From contig JBPOFM010000006.1 in the NCBI GenBank assembly GCA_051252455.1, forward strand, positions 124,001-188,000: a stretch of DNA of 64,000 nt, given 5' to 3'. Positions 43,429-52,586 of the stretch are shown piece by piece. Each line of letters opens with the position of its first letter. Position 1 is the first letter of the stretch. This stretch comes from JBPOFM01 sp051252455. Its GTDB lineage: Bacteria > Bacteroidota > Bacteroidia > Flavobacteriales > Flavobacteriaceae. Both the position numbers and the translations under genes were made by a program. The notes beneath the pieces are model-generated. The model saw only the letters and a list, made by a program, of their open reading frames with translations. It had not been told where the DNA came from and ran no database searches.

Positions 43429-44386
43429 ATATTGTTGGCGGGTTTCGAGAACCCGTTGTGATGCTACTGTCCTCCAATTTGCCAAAATCAAGAATGTCTT
43501 GTGATAACTGCGGAATTGACAAATTCAAAATAATAATGCTTATTTCAAAAGTCTGTGTAATTACATGATCTCTATATAGGGTTTCGGTCACTGATTCTGT
43601 GATTGCAGCATTTAAATAATCTGCTATGCCGAGGTCTTGGTCAGTAATGTTCGTCGCGGGATTGTGCTCTGTAGGTAATACGCTTCTTTCGTCACGAGTG
43701 GGTATGCCATCACCATCGTCATCATTGTCTAGATAATTTGGTAATATTGGCGTTCCGTTAGCAATTTCATCGGCAAGATCCGTATTCAGGGCATTTGACA
43801 AATCATTGTTCGTGTCAAAATTGTGAAATTCATCGATGGTCTTCACATTATCACCATCATCATCATCGTCCAGGTAATTTGGTATTCCATCACCATCGGT
43901 GTCATCATCATCCAGAATGCCATTACCATTGATATCCTCAAATTCCGCAGGAATACCGTCATTATCATCTTCGACTAATGTTGTGGTAATGGTCAGTTCA
44001 CCTGTTCCCACACTGTCGTTGGTAATGTTTAAACTGGAGGAAGGCACGTCACTGCAAAACAGATCGGAAGTTGAAGGCAAAGCCGTGTAGGTACGATAGT
44101 TTATTCTTTTTGTACTGCCGTCGAGGGTTCTTGTTATTGTGGATGAAGCTAATTCCTGAAAGACAGGATTGTCATCAACATCTACTGTTTCTATAATGTC
44201 ATCAATAGTTAAATCATCGAGAAAAATTGACAAGGATTCTGCCGGATCAGATTTTGTTTTATAAAAGACTAGATCACCACATGTTTCGAACGTATCTTCA
44301 AATTCCAAGTCAACGGTTAGAACATCACCATCATTACAAGCCGTTAGAAAAGGAAGCAGAGTTAACAGATAAATAAATTTTCTCAT
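43421..44386 (-). CDS. Asp-rich lipoprotein with calcium-binding type 3 repeats
   Basis: The start is ATG at 44386 (MRKFIYLLTLLPFLTACN, lipobox LTAC). The middle carries thrombospondin type 3-like calcium repeats: DDDTDGDGIPNYLDDDDDGDN, then NDDDGDGIPTRDE, near 145-235. Such Asp-rich repeats bind calcium and are frequent in surface proteins of marine Bacteroidota. The front domain (about 20-130) and the tail are unassigned. It overlaps the end of the Smr gene by 8 bp, convergent. At 321 aa it seems complete. Confidence 0.83.
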   Translation of the reverse strand: MRKFIYLLTLLPFLTACNDGDVLTVDLEFEDTFETCGDLVFYKTKSDPAESLSIFLDDLTIDDIIETVDVDDNPVFQELASSTITRTLDGSTKRINYRTYTALPSTSDLFCSDVPSSSLNITNDSVGTGELTITTTLVEDDNDGIPAEFEDINGNGILDDDDTDGDGIPNYLDDDDDGDNVKTIDEFHNFDTNNDLSNALNTDLADEIANGTPILPNYLDNDDDGDGIPTRDERSVLPTEHNPATNITDQDLGIADYLNAAITESVTETLYRDHVITQTFEISIIILNLSIPQLSQDILDFGKLEDSSITTGSRNPPTIFN

Positions 44387-44457
44387 CACAATCAGTTTGA
44401 ACACAAAAATAAGGCATTTGTCAATTTATAACGTAGGAAGTTGTGATTTATTTGTGC

Positions 44458-44465
44458 TATTTTTG
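44458..44465 (+). promoter_or_regulatory. Candidate -7 box of the cysteine desulfurase gene
   Basis: TATTTTTG is a full TAnnTTTG match 17 bp before ATG 44483, giving a short leader. A TTG lies only 14 nt upstream, closer than the usual 17-23 nt, so the promoter is incomplete. Confidence 0.4.
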
Positions 44466-44482
44466 AACTTCCAAAAGACGTG

Positions 44483-45631
44483 ATGAAGCGACAGGTTTAT
44501 TTAGATAATGCAGCCACAACACCAATTCGAGACGAAGTCATTCGTCGAATGGGAGAGGTGCTGTCTGTGAATTATGGAAATGCTTCGTCATCACATAGTT
44601 ATGGGCGTTCATCCAAAGCCTTGTTGGAACAATCGCGGAAAACGATTGCATCACTTTTAAATTGTTCCGCCTCCGAAATTGTCTTCACTTCAGGTGGCAC
44701 AGAGGCAGATAATTTGGTTTTGCATAGTGCAGTGCGCGATTTGGGCGTTACAGAGATTATCACTTCAAGAATTGAGCATCATGCTGTTTTGCACACGGTT
44801 GACTATTTAGCTAAAACCTATACAATAACAATTTCTTATGTCGATCTAGATACTAATGGTCAAGTTGATTATAGCCATTTGGAGAAACTTTTGCAATCAC
44901 CAAATAAAAAATTGGTGAGCCTGATGCACATCAATAACGAAATTGGAAATAAACTGGATATGCAGAAGGTTTCGGCGCTTTGTAAAGCAAATGACACCTT
45001 GTTTCATAGTGATGCGGTGCAATCTATAGGTCATTTTGAAATGGATCTGCAGCAAATTCCGGTTGATTTTTTGGCTGCAGGCGCGCACAAGTTTCATGGG
45101 CCAAAAGGGATCGGATTTGCTTTTATTCGTAAAAATTCAGGTTTAAAGGCATCCATTTTTGGTGGCGAGCAGGAGCGAGGCTATCGAGCAGGAACCGAGT
45201 CAATTCACAACATTGTTGGCATGGAAGCGGCACTTAAATTAGCTTATGCCCATCTTGATAGCGAGCGCGATTACATTTTAGATTTAAAACATTATTTTAT
45301 TGATTCCTTAAAAAATGCGTTTCCTGATATTCGTTTCAATGGGTTGTGTGATGATTTTGAGAACAGTGCTTATAACTTGATCAATGTTTGTTTGCCTTTG
45401 CCGCCGGAAAAAGCGTCCATGCTTCAATTTCAGTTGGACCTCAAAGGAATTGCCTGTTCAAGAGGTAGTGCCTGCCAAAGCGGAAGCAATCAAAATTCAC
45501 ATGTCTTATCTCAAATTTTGGATGGTGAGCATTTAAAACGCCCTTCGATTCGTTTTTCGTTTAGCAAATTCAATACTAAAGAAGATTTGGATTACGTTAT
45601 TGAGGTGTTAACGGAGTTCAGTGAAAAATAA
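44483..45631 (+). CDS. Cysteine desulfurase (NifS/IscS-like class V aminotransferase)
   Basis: PLP enzyme that takes sulfur from cysteine for Fe-S clusters, tRNA thiolation or cofactors. N-terminal VYLDNAATTPIRDEV, the PLP site SDAVQSIGHF and AAGAHKFHGPKGIGF (Schiff-base Lys near 200), and the active Cys in SRGSACQSGS (near 325) are all present. ATG 44483 is preferred to the overlapping GTG 44480. At 382 aa it is normal. It stands alone, without iscU or sufBCD nearby, so its role may be in tRNA thiolation or general sulfur supply. Confidence 0.92.
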   Translation: MKRQVYLDNAATTPIRDEVIRRMGEVLSVNYGNASSSHSYGRSSKALLEQSRKTIASLLNCSASEIVFTSGGTEADNLVLHSAVRDLGVTEIITSRIEHHAVLHTVDYLAKTYTITISYVDLDTNGQVDYSHLEKLLQSPNKKLVSLMHINNEIGNKLDMQKVSALCKANDTLFHSDAVQSIGHFEMDLQQIPVDFLAAGAHKFHGPKGIGFAFIRKNSGLKASIFGGEQERGYRAGTESIHNIVGMEAALKLAYAHLDSERDYILDLKHYFIDSLKNAFPDIRFNGLCDDFENSAYNLINVCLPLPPEKASMLQFQLDLKGIACSRGSACQSGSNQNSHVLSQILDGEHLKRPSIRFSFSKFNTKEDLDYVIEVLTEFSEK

Positions 45632-45745
45632 CTACAGAAAATATAGGGAAAAATTCAAGAGATCAGATTGAAACTCACTTCATTAATGGCAAATGGTTTA
45701 TTGGTCAAAGTGATGTGCTTTTTTGGTTAAGAAAGGAGTAGGAGA

Positions 45746-48202
45746 CTAAAACTTTGTCGACAATCGTACGTTAAAAACCCTTGGGCTCAAATAATTAGGA
45801 ATCGCATATTGACGCTTGCTATATACATCTCTCACCCATGTATTTGTAATGGAATTTTGCACGTCAAACATATTGAAGATTTCAAACCCTAATGTCAATT
45901 CCTTAAATGGTTTTTTCCAACCTGTGTTAGCGGGTTTGTTTTGATCCACAAGCACATAACTAATTCCTAAATCGGCACGTTTGTAATCACGCAAACGATT
46001 CTGATATTCATAGGGATCTGCATAACTCGGCGAACCTCCTGGAACCCCTGTATTATACACTAAATTTAAGTACATTTTCAAATCTGGGATTCGAGGCACA
46101 TAATCCTGAAAAAGAATTCCGAATTTCAAACGTTGATCTGTTGGTCTGGCGATGAAGCCTCGATCTTCTATGTTTTCCTCTGTTTTCAAATAACCAAAAC
46201 TGAACCACGATTCTGTTCCTGCAACAAATTCACCGTTCAACCTTAAATCCAATCCATAAGCATACGCTTCGGCATTGTTGGTAGCTCTGTAACGAATACG
46301 AACATTTTCAAGCGTGTACGGATTGACATCTGTCATGCTTTTGTAATAAACTTCAGATACCAATTTAAAAGGGCGATCCCAAATTTTAAAGCTGTATTCA
46401 TTTCCTAACACAAGATGCACCGATTTTTGCGCTTTTACATTAGGTTGCACAACACCAGCTGAATCACGAAGTTCTCTGTAAAAAGGAGGTTGGTAATACA
46501 AACCGCCGGCAATTCTAAAGAGCATATCTTTATCCCAATCTGGTTTGATGGCAAACTGTGCACGTGGACTAAAAACAGTCTGTGAACTACTCTCTATTCC
46601 TGTGCCACCGACAGACCAATTATGGACTCTCACTCCTGCATTGTAGAAAACTTCGCTATTGCCAAGTTCTGATCGTTTGCTCCATTGTGCAAACGCTTGG
46701 ACGCGATCGATTTCAACTTGATTGGTCGCTCTTACATTTTGGAAGGCTACCAATGGGCCTTGATAGGGTTGATAAGGCTGATCATTGAAAAAATCAAGAT
46801 TTGGCGGGTTGATGGAAAAGCCTGCGGAATCAATGACTTCCCATTCTACCAAACGATCTCGAATGTCTTCATGTGTATATTTTATGGACCATTCAAATGT
46901 ATTGTCGTCATTTTTATAATCGCCACGATGTTCGATGGTTGCAATCAGCGCATCTAAATCATTTCTGGCGTGTGTCAATTGACCGCCAATGCCTTCGCTG
47001 AATTCAACTTCACCCAAATTTTCATCACCAATATTGCTATTCACTTCCCCTAAACGGTACTGCGCAAGAATGTCAAAATATTCTTCTTCTGTGGTGTGAT
47101 AAGTGGAAGCGATTAATTTCAAAGTCAAATCATCATTCACGAAATAATTCGCTTTCAAGGCACCAAAATACGTTTGGTACTGGTCTTTTTCTTGCCCTTC
47201 GTAAAAAACGAGTAGAGCTAAAGGATTATCCAGCGTTCCGAAATTGGTCTGACGATTTTGTGGTTGAAATTCGTATTTGTTGATTCCAATATTCCCAAGG
47301 AAATCCAATTGAAATTTATCTGTAAACTTATAGGTCAAATACGTTTGCGCATCTGCAAATACTGGTTTTACAATACCTTCTGTTTCGAGGGAATTCAACA
47401 CCAAACTATTATCGCGATACCGTAAACCAACAATTCCGGTAAATCTTGAATCTTTGGAAACCGTTTCTGCAGCGATACTTCCACCTAATAAACTTAAATC
47501 GGCACTAACGCCAAATTTCAATGGTTTTCTGTAGGTTATATCCAATACAGAGGATAGTTTGTCGCCATATTTTGCTTGAAATCCACCAGCGGAAAAATCA
47601 ACATTCTGTACCAAATCGGTGTTTACAAAACTTAATCCTTCCTGTTGACCAGAACGAACTAGAAATGGACGATACACTTCAATCTCGTTGACATATACTA
47701 GATTTTCATCAAAATTGCCGCCTCTTACGGAATATTGTGTGCTTAATTCATTGGAAATATTAACCCCTGGAAGTGTTTTTAAGATATTTTCAACACCTGG
47801 TTGCGCGCCTTTGATGGTTCGAATCACTTCTGGGGAAATCGTCGTCACACCTTCGACCGATTGCCTAGTATTGGTATTGATTACGACCATGGCAATCTGT
47901 TCAATATTCAAATCCATCACTGGATTAAACTCAACTTCCTGTCCGTTTTTTAGATTGAATTTTACAACCACTCGCTTATGGGAAACGTGTGTGAACTCGA
48001 CAGTGACTTCAGTGTCTACGGGAATTTTTATTTCATAAAATCCATTTTCGTTGGAAGTCGTGCCATTTTCGCCAACATTGATATTGACATTGGCAATCGG
48101 TAATTGAGCATCGTCAAGAATGACTCCTTTGATGGTTGCCGATTGTGAAAAACCTAGAAAAGGAAGGCAGAGGAGAAAAAGTAAGGTGGACAGTTGTTTC
48201 AA
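45746..48202 (-). CDS. TonB-dependent receptor with carboxypeptidase-D-like domain
   Basis: Outer-membrane receptor, 818 aa. Signal peptide to residue 19 (LGFSQ), then a CarboxypepD_reg-like domain at about 22-95 (ATIKGVILDDAQLPIANVNIN), a plug (about 115-230, with GVENILKTLPGVNIS and QYSVRGGNFDENLVYVNEIEVYRPF) and a 22-strand barrel ending LSPRVFNVRLSTKF. No SusD partner is next to it, so a protein, siderophore or cofactor ligand cannot be told. The M23 peptidase gene lies 12 bp upstream on the same strand, so the two are likely one transcription unit. Confidence 0.92.
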   Translation of the reverse strand: MKQLSTLLFLLCLPFLGFSQSATIKGVILDDAQLPIANVNINVGENGTTSNENGFYEIKIPVDTEVTVEFTHVSHKRVVVKFNLKNGQEVEFNPVMDLNIEQIAMVVINTNTRQSVEGVTTISPEVIRTIKGAQPGVENILKTLPGVNISNELSTQYSVRGGNFDENLVYVNEIEVYRPFLVRSGQQEGLSFVNTDLVQNVDFSAGGFQAKYGDKLSSVLDITYRKPLKFGVSADLSLLGGSIAAETVSKDSRFTGIVGLRYRDNSLVLNSLETEGIVKPVFADAQTYLTYKFTDKFQLDFLGNIGINKYEFQPQNRQTNFGTLDNPLALLVFYEGQEKDQYQTYFGALKANYFVNDDLTLKLIASTYHTTEEEYFDILAQYRLGEVNSNIGDENLGEVEFSEGIGGQLTHARNDLDALIATIEHRGDYKNDDNTFEWSIKYTHEDIRDRLVEWEVIDSAGFSINPPNLDFFNDQPYQPYQGPLVAFQNVRATNQVEIDRVQAFAQWSKRSELGNSEVFYNAGVRVHNWSVGGTGIESSSQTVFSPRAQFAIKPDWDKDMLFRIAGGLYYQPPFYRELRDSAGVVQPNVKAQKSVHLVLGNEYSFKIWDRPFKLVSEVYYKSMTDVNPYTLENVRIRYRATNNAEAYAYGLDLRLNGEFVAGTESWFSFGYLKTEENIEDRGFIARPTDQRLKFGILFQDYVPRIPDLKMYLNLVYNTGVPGGSPSYADPYEYQNRLRDYKRADLGISYVLVDQNKPANTGWKKPFKELTLGFEIFNMFDVQNSITNTWVRDVYSKRQYAIPNYLSPRVFNVRLSTKF

Positions 48203-48214
48203 AAGTAATCTGTT

Positions 48215-49900
48215 TTATTTTCTAAAAAAGCTTGCTTCAAATGTAGTACTATTTCCCACATTATCCGTAACGATGACTTTCAATTCGTTTTTTGTGTCCG
48301 TGACGACGTTATCATTAAAGTCAAAGGTCAAAGTGTTGTTTTTGTATTCATATTCCATCAAAATCCATTTGCCGTTGATGGTTGCGCGATAATTACCAAT
48401 ACCAGATAGGTCATCTGTGATTTTTAACGTCAGGTATCTAAATTTGCTTAACCATTTACCATCCTGAAAGTTAATCGGTGAGACATTAGGAGGCGTTGTG
48501 TCCAAAACCAACGCATAACTTCCCAACGCATTTGAACTCGCGGTTAGTATGTTTTCTTTACGTTTTGTGTTCAAATAGCTCGGATATTTTCTATAACCCA
48601 ACAATTCTGCAATGTATAATTGGTCTTTTTCTGAATCTTTATAGTTGCTAATATCATATTGAATCGTCACATTTTTTTGAAGAGGAATCTCATCCTTATC
48701 TAAATATAAGGTATCATTACTCACTTTAAAATTTATAAATGTGTCTTCATAAAAACTATTGGCAGGAAAAAACACCGACACATTTTTATCATTCAAGGTT
48801 GTTACCTGGTCTGAAAACACATAGTAATTTTTCTTATTTTCAGACTTGGGAGGAACGGAATCAGGCCCTTTCCCAGTAATGGGAATGGTCAACCAACTTT
48901 CATTCCCTTCAAAATCTTGAATGCGAACTTTAAAGATAGACGAATCTCCATTTCCTACGGTAATGTATCCATTATCATCCAAATCTTGATACATGCTCAA
49001 AACATTGCCTTTCTCTACAAACAGTTTTTGTAAATGCTTTCGTTTTGTCTTATAATATTGGTAATCGATAAAACGATTGATGTGTCGCGATTCATCAAAC
49101 GAAAAGCGATAGAAATCCATTTCGAACTTTTTGTTACCATTGTAAAACGTTTGAATATTGCTCAAGCCATTTTTGTTGGCTGCCAAATCCAATTGATCGA
49201 AAGATCCGATTGAAAATCCGATCTGTCCTAGAGCTTTGATGCCTTCCACTTTATAGTCATTGTTCTTTGTCGGAATCACGCGAAGCTCCACACGAGAATT
49301 TGAGTTGTTTACATATGAATTTTCGTCTTTTGGATAAGCAAAGACAGAAATTAGAGTTGGTGGTTTTGAATCCTTAACTGACAGTCCGAAAAGTAATGGA
49401 TTGATCGTCCGCTCTTGGTTGTCACGAATTTCAAAATGCAAATGTGGCCCGCCAGAACCGCCTGTATTGCCAGAATAAGCAATGATTTCATCAGGAGCTA
49501 TTTTCAGATCTTCCAAGGAAGGAAACAACTCAATTTCGTAAGATTCCTTATCGTATTGTTTAGCCTTTAGATAAGCTTCAACTTTTGGTGCAAATGCGTC
49601 CAAATGACCATAAACAGTTGTATAACCATTCGGATGTGTTACATACAGCGCTTTTCCATAACCATAATGCTGAATTTTGATACGACTTATATAGCCTTCT
49701 GCAACACTATATACATTCAATCCTGTACGTTGTTGTGTTTTGATATCCAATCCTGAATGAAAATGGTTCGTACGTAATTCGGCAAATGACCCCGAAAGAA
49801 TTAAAGGCACGTCGAGTGGACTTCTAAAATAGTCTTTTGGATAGTCCACTTGTGCAAACACAATTTGTGTAAAAATGAGGGCGGCAATAAGGTGTTTCAT
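48215..49900 (-). CDS. M23 family zinc metallopeptidase (peptidoglycan hydrolase)
   Basis: Exported peptidase that cuts peptidoglycan cross-links. A signal peptide (to 17, IVFAQ) precedes a LytM/M23 domain very close to the N-terminus: HFHSGLDIK (His48 and Asp52), GHLDAF and HLHFEIR (about 155-161), all zinc or catalytic residues present. The C-terminal 330 residues form two or three beta-sandwich domains (NYRATINGKWILMEYEY, FEASFFRK). It is an N-terminal M23 layout typical of Bacteroidota. It ends 12 bp before the TonB-receptor gene on the same strand. Confidence 0.92.
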   Translation of the reverse strand: MKHLIAALIFTQIVFAQVDYPKDYFRSPLDVPLILSGSFAELRTNHFHSGLDIKTQQRTGLNVYSVAEGYISRIKIQHYGYGKALYVTHPNGYTTVYGHLDAFAPKVEAYLKAKQYDKESYEIELFPSLEDLKIAPDEIIAYSGNTGGSGGPHLHFEIRDNQERTINPLLFGLSVKDSKPPTLISVFAYPKDENSYVNNSNSRVELRVIPTKNNDYKVEGIKALGQIGFSIGSFDQLDLAANKNGLSNIQTFYNGNKKFEMDFYRFSFDESRHINRFIDYQYYKTKRKHLQKLFVEKGNVLSMYQDLDDNGYITVGNGDSSIFKVRIQDFEGNESWLTIPITGKGPDSVPPKSENKKNYYVFSDQVTTLNDKNVSVFFPANSFYEDTFINFKVSNDTLYLDKDEIPLQKNVTIQYDISNYKDSEKDQLYIAELLGYRKYPSYLNTKRKENILTASSNALGSYALVLDTTPPNVSPINFQDGKWLSKFRYLTLKITDDLSGIGNYRATINGKWILMEYEYKNNTLTFDFNDNVVTDTKNELKVIVTDNVGNSTTFEASFFRK

Positions 49901-50081
49901 AGTTAGGATTGAAAGGATAAAAATATTAAAAAAAGTTAGAAGTGCTTCAGGTATTATATATTAAAGATTCTATTAATTTTTGAATTTTCCGGATAATTGT
50001 CAAACTCTAAATACTTTAGACACCAATAAGGCATTACACCGTTAGTTAAAATGATTTTTTTTAAAATTTATTGTAAAAGAA

Positions 50082-50113
50082 TTGTGATTTTTAAATTTCG
50101 AATGTTAACTTTG
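50082..50113 (+). promoter_or_regulatory. Promoter of the coiled-coil/zapA unit
   Basis: TTG (50082-50084), 21 nt, then TAACTTTG (50106-50113): a full match to the flavobacterial consensus in both boxes and spacing. The start would be near 50120, giving an 18-nt leader to ATG 50138. Confidence 0.7.
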
Positions 50114-50137
50114 TTACATCAGTGTTGAAATTTGTAA

Positions 50138-50428
50138 ATGAGTAAAATTGAAGATATTGTTGATTCTTTAGAGAATAAAATCAGCAAAGTTTTGCATAAA
50201 CAGGAGGTTTTGAAACAAACCAATGCGAAGCTTTCCGAAGATTTAGCTAAACATCAGCAAAAAATCATGCAACAACAGGAAGAGTTGTCGTCCTGGGTTG
50301 AAAAATATGAATCACTCAAAATGGCAAATTCAATGTTGGGCAGTGATGAAAACAAACGAGAAACAAAGCTCAAAATAAATACATTAATCAAGGATATTGA
50401 CCATTGTATTGCTCAATTATCTGAATAG
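50138..50428 (+). CDS. Small coiled-coil protein upstream of zapA
   Basis: A 96-aa protein, almost wholly one coiled coil (about 1-70: KIEDIVDSLENKISKVL, QTNAKLSEDLAKHQQ, QQQEELSSWVEKYESL). It has no signal. It precedes zapA by 17 bp, a place where flavobacteria keep a similar short coiled-coil gene that resembles ZapB-type division proteins. A division role with ZapA is inferred from this. Confidence 0.82.
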   Translation: MSKIEDIVDSLENKISKVLHKQEVLKQTNAKLSEDLAKHQQKIMQQQEELSSWVEKYESLKMANSMLGSDENKRETKLKINTLIKDIDHCIAQLSE

Positions 50429-50445
50429 TGTGAAGAAATATCAGA

Positions 50446-50739
50446 ATGTCTGAACAGCTAAAAATAAAGCTATCCATCGCCAACCGTGTCTATCCATTGA
50501 CAATTGCACCAAGTCAGGAAGAAGGTCTACGAAGTGCGGCGAAGAAGATTGAAACGATGATAAGTCAGTTTGAGCAAAATTATTCTGTAAGGGATAAGCA
50601 AGACGTATTGGCCATGTGTGCTTTACAATTTGCCTCCCAAGTAGAACAAAAATCGATAGATAAAGAGTATGTAAATGAAGATGTCCAAAATAGATTATCT
50701 AATTTGGATGAATTGCTTCAGAAACATTTGATCTCTTAA
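50446..50739 (+). CDS. zapA: Cell division protein ZapA
   Basis: ZapA binds and bundles FtsZ filaments at mid-cell. The 97-aa protein has the N-terminal strand-turn-strand head (KIKLSIANRVYPLTIAPSQEEGLRSAAKKIETM) and a C-terminal coiled coil that makes the tetramer (DVLAMCALQFASQVEQK, LSNLDELLQKH). Length is typical. It is cotranscribed with the coiled-coil gene and followed by a structured RNA, the same order as zapA-ssrS in proteobacteria. Confidence 0.93.
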   Translation: MSEQLKIKLSIANRVYPLTIAPSQEEGLRSAAKKIETMISQFEQNYSVRDKQDVLAMCALQFASQVEQKSIDKEYVNEDVQNRLSNLDELLQKHLIS

Positions 50740-50759
50740 ACGTTCTTTAAAATAAATAG

Positions 50760-50935
50760 GTTACTGCCTACATTAGTTATTTTTTTTGATAAACTCAACG
50801 TTAATTCTTTAAAAAGGGTGAGTTTAAACTGTAAAATCGAGCCGTCTTCGAACGGATTTTTGATCAGTTTGTTAGCCCTAAACTTGTTTTTAAGGAGTTT
50901 ATACAAAATTCGAAGCTGATGTAGGCTTTTTTTTT
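50760..50935 (+). ncRNA. Candidate 6S-Flavo RNA (6S RNA analogue)
   Basis: Between zapA and rny a 176-bp region folds as a long rod. The outer stem GCCTACAT (50766-50773) pairs perfectly with ATGTAGGC (50919-50926), then comes a T10 run as a terminator. Inside, AAACTCA pairs with TGAGTTT, CCGT-ctTCGA-ACGG makes a hairpin and AAACT can pair with AGTTT, with bulges between, as in 6S RNAs that mimic an open promoter. The place after zapA is where ssrS lies in other bacteria. Alternative: a regulatory leader or attenuator of rny, whose ATG is 21 bp after the T run. Confidence 0.6.
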
Positions 50936-50955
50936 ATAACTAAACTAGACTAGAA

Positions 50956-52533
50956 ATGGAAACGAATACAATTTTAATGATTGTTGGAGGCGTGGTATTG
51001 GGCGTGGTAATTGGATATATTATAGCGAAATCATTGGAAAAGTCCAATGCTTCAAAACTTATCAATAACGCACAGGCGGAAGCATCTTCAATTATAAAAC
51101 AAGCAACTTCAGAAGGCGAAAGCATTAAAAAAGACAAATTACTACAGGCCAAAGAAAAATTTATTGAATTAAAAGCTGAACATGAGACTGTTATTTTATC
51201 TCGTGACAAGAAAATAGCCGAATCCGAGAAACGCGCACGTGATAAAGAGTCGCAAGTCTCTAGTGAACTGGCAAAAAATAAAAAGTTAAGTCAAGAACTT
51301 GAGGATAAGATTAAGGACAGTGATTTTAAGCTTGAATTTCTAGAAAAGAAGAAGGACGAAGTAGAGAAAGCACATAAAAATCAAATTAAACAATTGGAAG
51401 TGATTTCCGCGCTGTCTGCTGAAGAAGCAAAAGCACAATTGGTGGAATCTCTTAAAAATGAAGCGAGGTCAGATGCGATGGCATTTGTTCAAAACTCTAT
51501 TGAAGAATCTAAATTAACGGCGCAACAAGAAGCCAAAAAAATTATCATAAACACTATTCAGCGTATTGGTACGGAAGAAGCAATTGACAACTGCGTTTCT
51601 GTATTTAATATTGAATCAGATGATGTGAAAGGTCGTATTATTGGGCGTGAAGGTCGAAATATTCGTGCCATAGAAGCTGCGACAGGCGTAGAGATTATCG
51701 TTGATGACACACCTGAAGCGATTATCTTATCATGTTTTGATTCCGTGCGACGTGAAATCGCACGTTTGTCTTTACACAAATTGGTTACCGATGGACGAAT
51801 TCACCCAGCAAAAATTGAAGAGGTTGTAGAAAAGACAAGAAAGCAAATCGAACAAGAAATCATTGAGGTCGGTAAACGAACTGTGATTGACCTTGGAATA
51901 CACGGCTTACACCCTGAATTAATCAAATTGGTAGGTCGAATGAAGTATCGTTCGTCTTACGGACAAAATTTGTTGCAACATTCACGTGAAGTTGCAAAAC
52001 TCTGTGGAGTGATGGCTGCAGAATTAGGATTGAATCCTAAACTAGCCAAACGCGCTGGACTGTTACATGATATTGGTAAAGTACCAGATTCTGAATCTGA
52101 TATGGAAACACCACACGCTATTCTTGGGATGCAATGGGCAGAAAAATTTGGTGAAAAACCAGAAATCTGTAATGCCATTGGAGCGCATCACGATGAAATA
52201 GAAATGACCACATTATTGTCACCAATTATTCAGGTATGTGATGCCATTTCTGGTGCACGACCAGGCGCAAGGCGACAAGTGTTGGATTCGTATATTCAAC
52301 GTTTAAAGGATTTAGAAGATGTAGCCTTTGGGTTCAACGGTGTTAATAAAGCGTATGCAATTCAAGCAGGACGTGAATTACGAGTTATGGTAGAAAGCGA
52401 AAGGGTTTCGGACGAGCAAGCAGCGAATCTGTCGTTTGAGATTTCCCAGAAGATTCAAACAGATATGACCTATCCAGGACAGGTGAAGGTTACGGTCATA
52501 CGAGAAACCAGAGCCGTGAATATAGCGAAGTAA
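50956..52533 (+). CDS. rny: Ribonuclease Y
   Basis: Membrane-anchored endoribonuclease that starts mRNA decay. N-terminal membrane helix at about 7-25 (LMIVGGVVLGVVIGYII), a long coiled coil to about 175, a KH domain at about 210-275 (GRIIGREGRNIRAIEAATGVEIIVDD), then an HD phosphodiesterase domain with LLQHSREVAKLC and LLHDIGKVPD and a second His in AHHDEIE. All key residues are present; 525 aa is normal. It ends at a strong terminator. Confidence 0.96.
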   Translation: METNTILMIVGGVVLGVVIGYIIAKSLEKSNASKLINNAQAEASSIIKQATSEGESIKKDKLLQAKEKFIELKAEHETVILSRDKKIAESEKRARDKESQVSSELAKNKKLSQELEDKIKDSDFKLEFLEKKKDEVEKAHKNQIKQLEVISALSAEEAKAQLVESLKNEARSDAMAFVQNSIEESKLTAQQEAKKIIINTIQRIGTEEAIDNCVSVFNIESDDVKGRIIGREGRNIRAIEAATGVEIIVDDTPEAIILSCFDSVRREIARLSLHKLVTDGRIHPAKIEEVVEKTRKQIEQEIIEVGKRTVIDLGIHGLHPELIKLVGRMKYRSSYGQNLLQHSREVAKLCGVMAAELGLNPKLAKRAGLLHDIGKVPDSESDMETPHAILGMQWAEKFGEKPEICNAIGAHHDEIEMTTLLSPIIQVCDAISGARPGARRQVLDSYIQRLKDLEDVAFGFNGVNKAYAIQAGRELRVMVESERVSDEQAANLSFEISQKIQTDMTYPGQVKVTVIRETRAVNIAK

Positions 52534-52555
52534 GAAAATTTAAATAGATAGAAAT

Positions 52556-52586
52556 AAAAGCCAGTTGACTAATGACTGGCTTTTTT
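52556..52586. terminator. Bidirectional terminator between rny and the sensor kinase gene
   Basis: AAAAGCCAGT, a 9-nt loop, ACTGGCTTTT, T run on the plus strand and A run on the other side. The TAG stop of the convergent kinase gene (52571-52569) lies in the loop. Confidence 0.9.
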
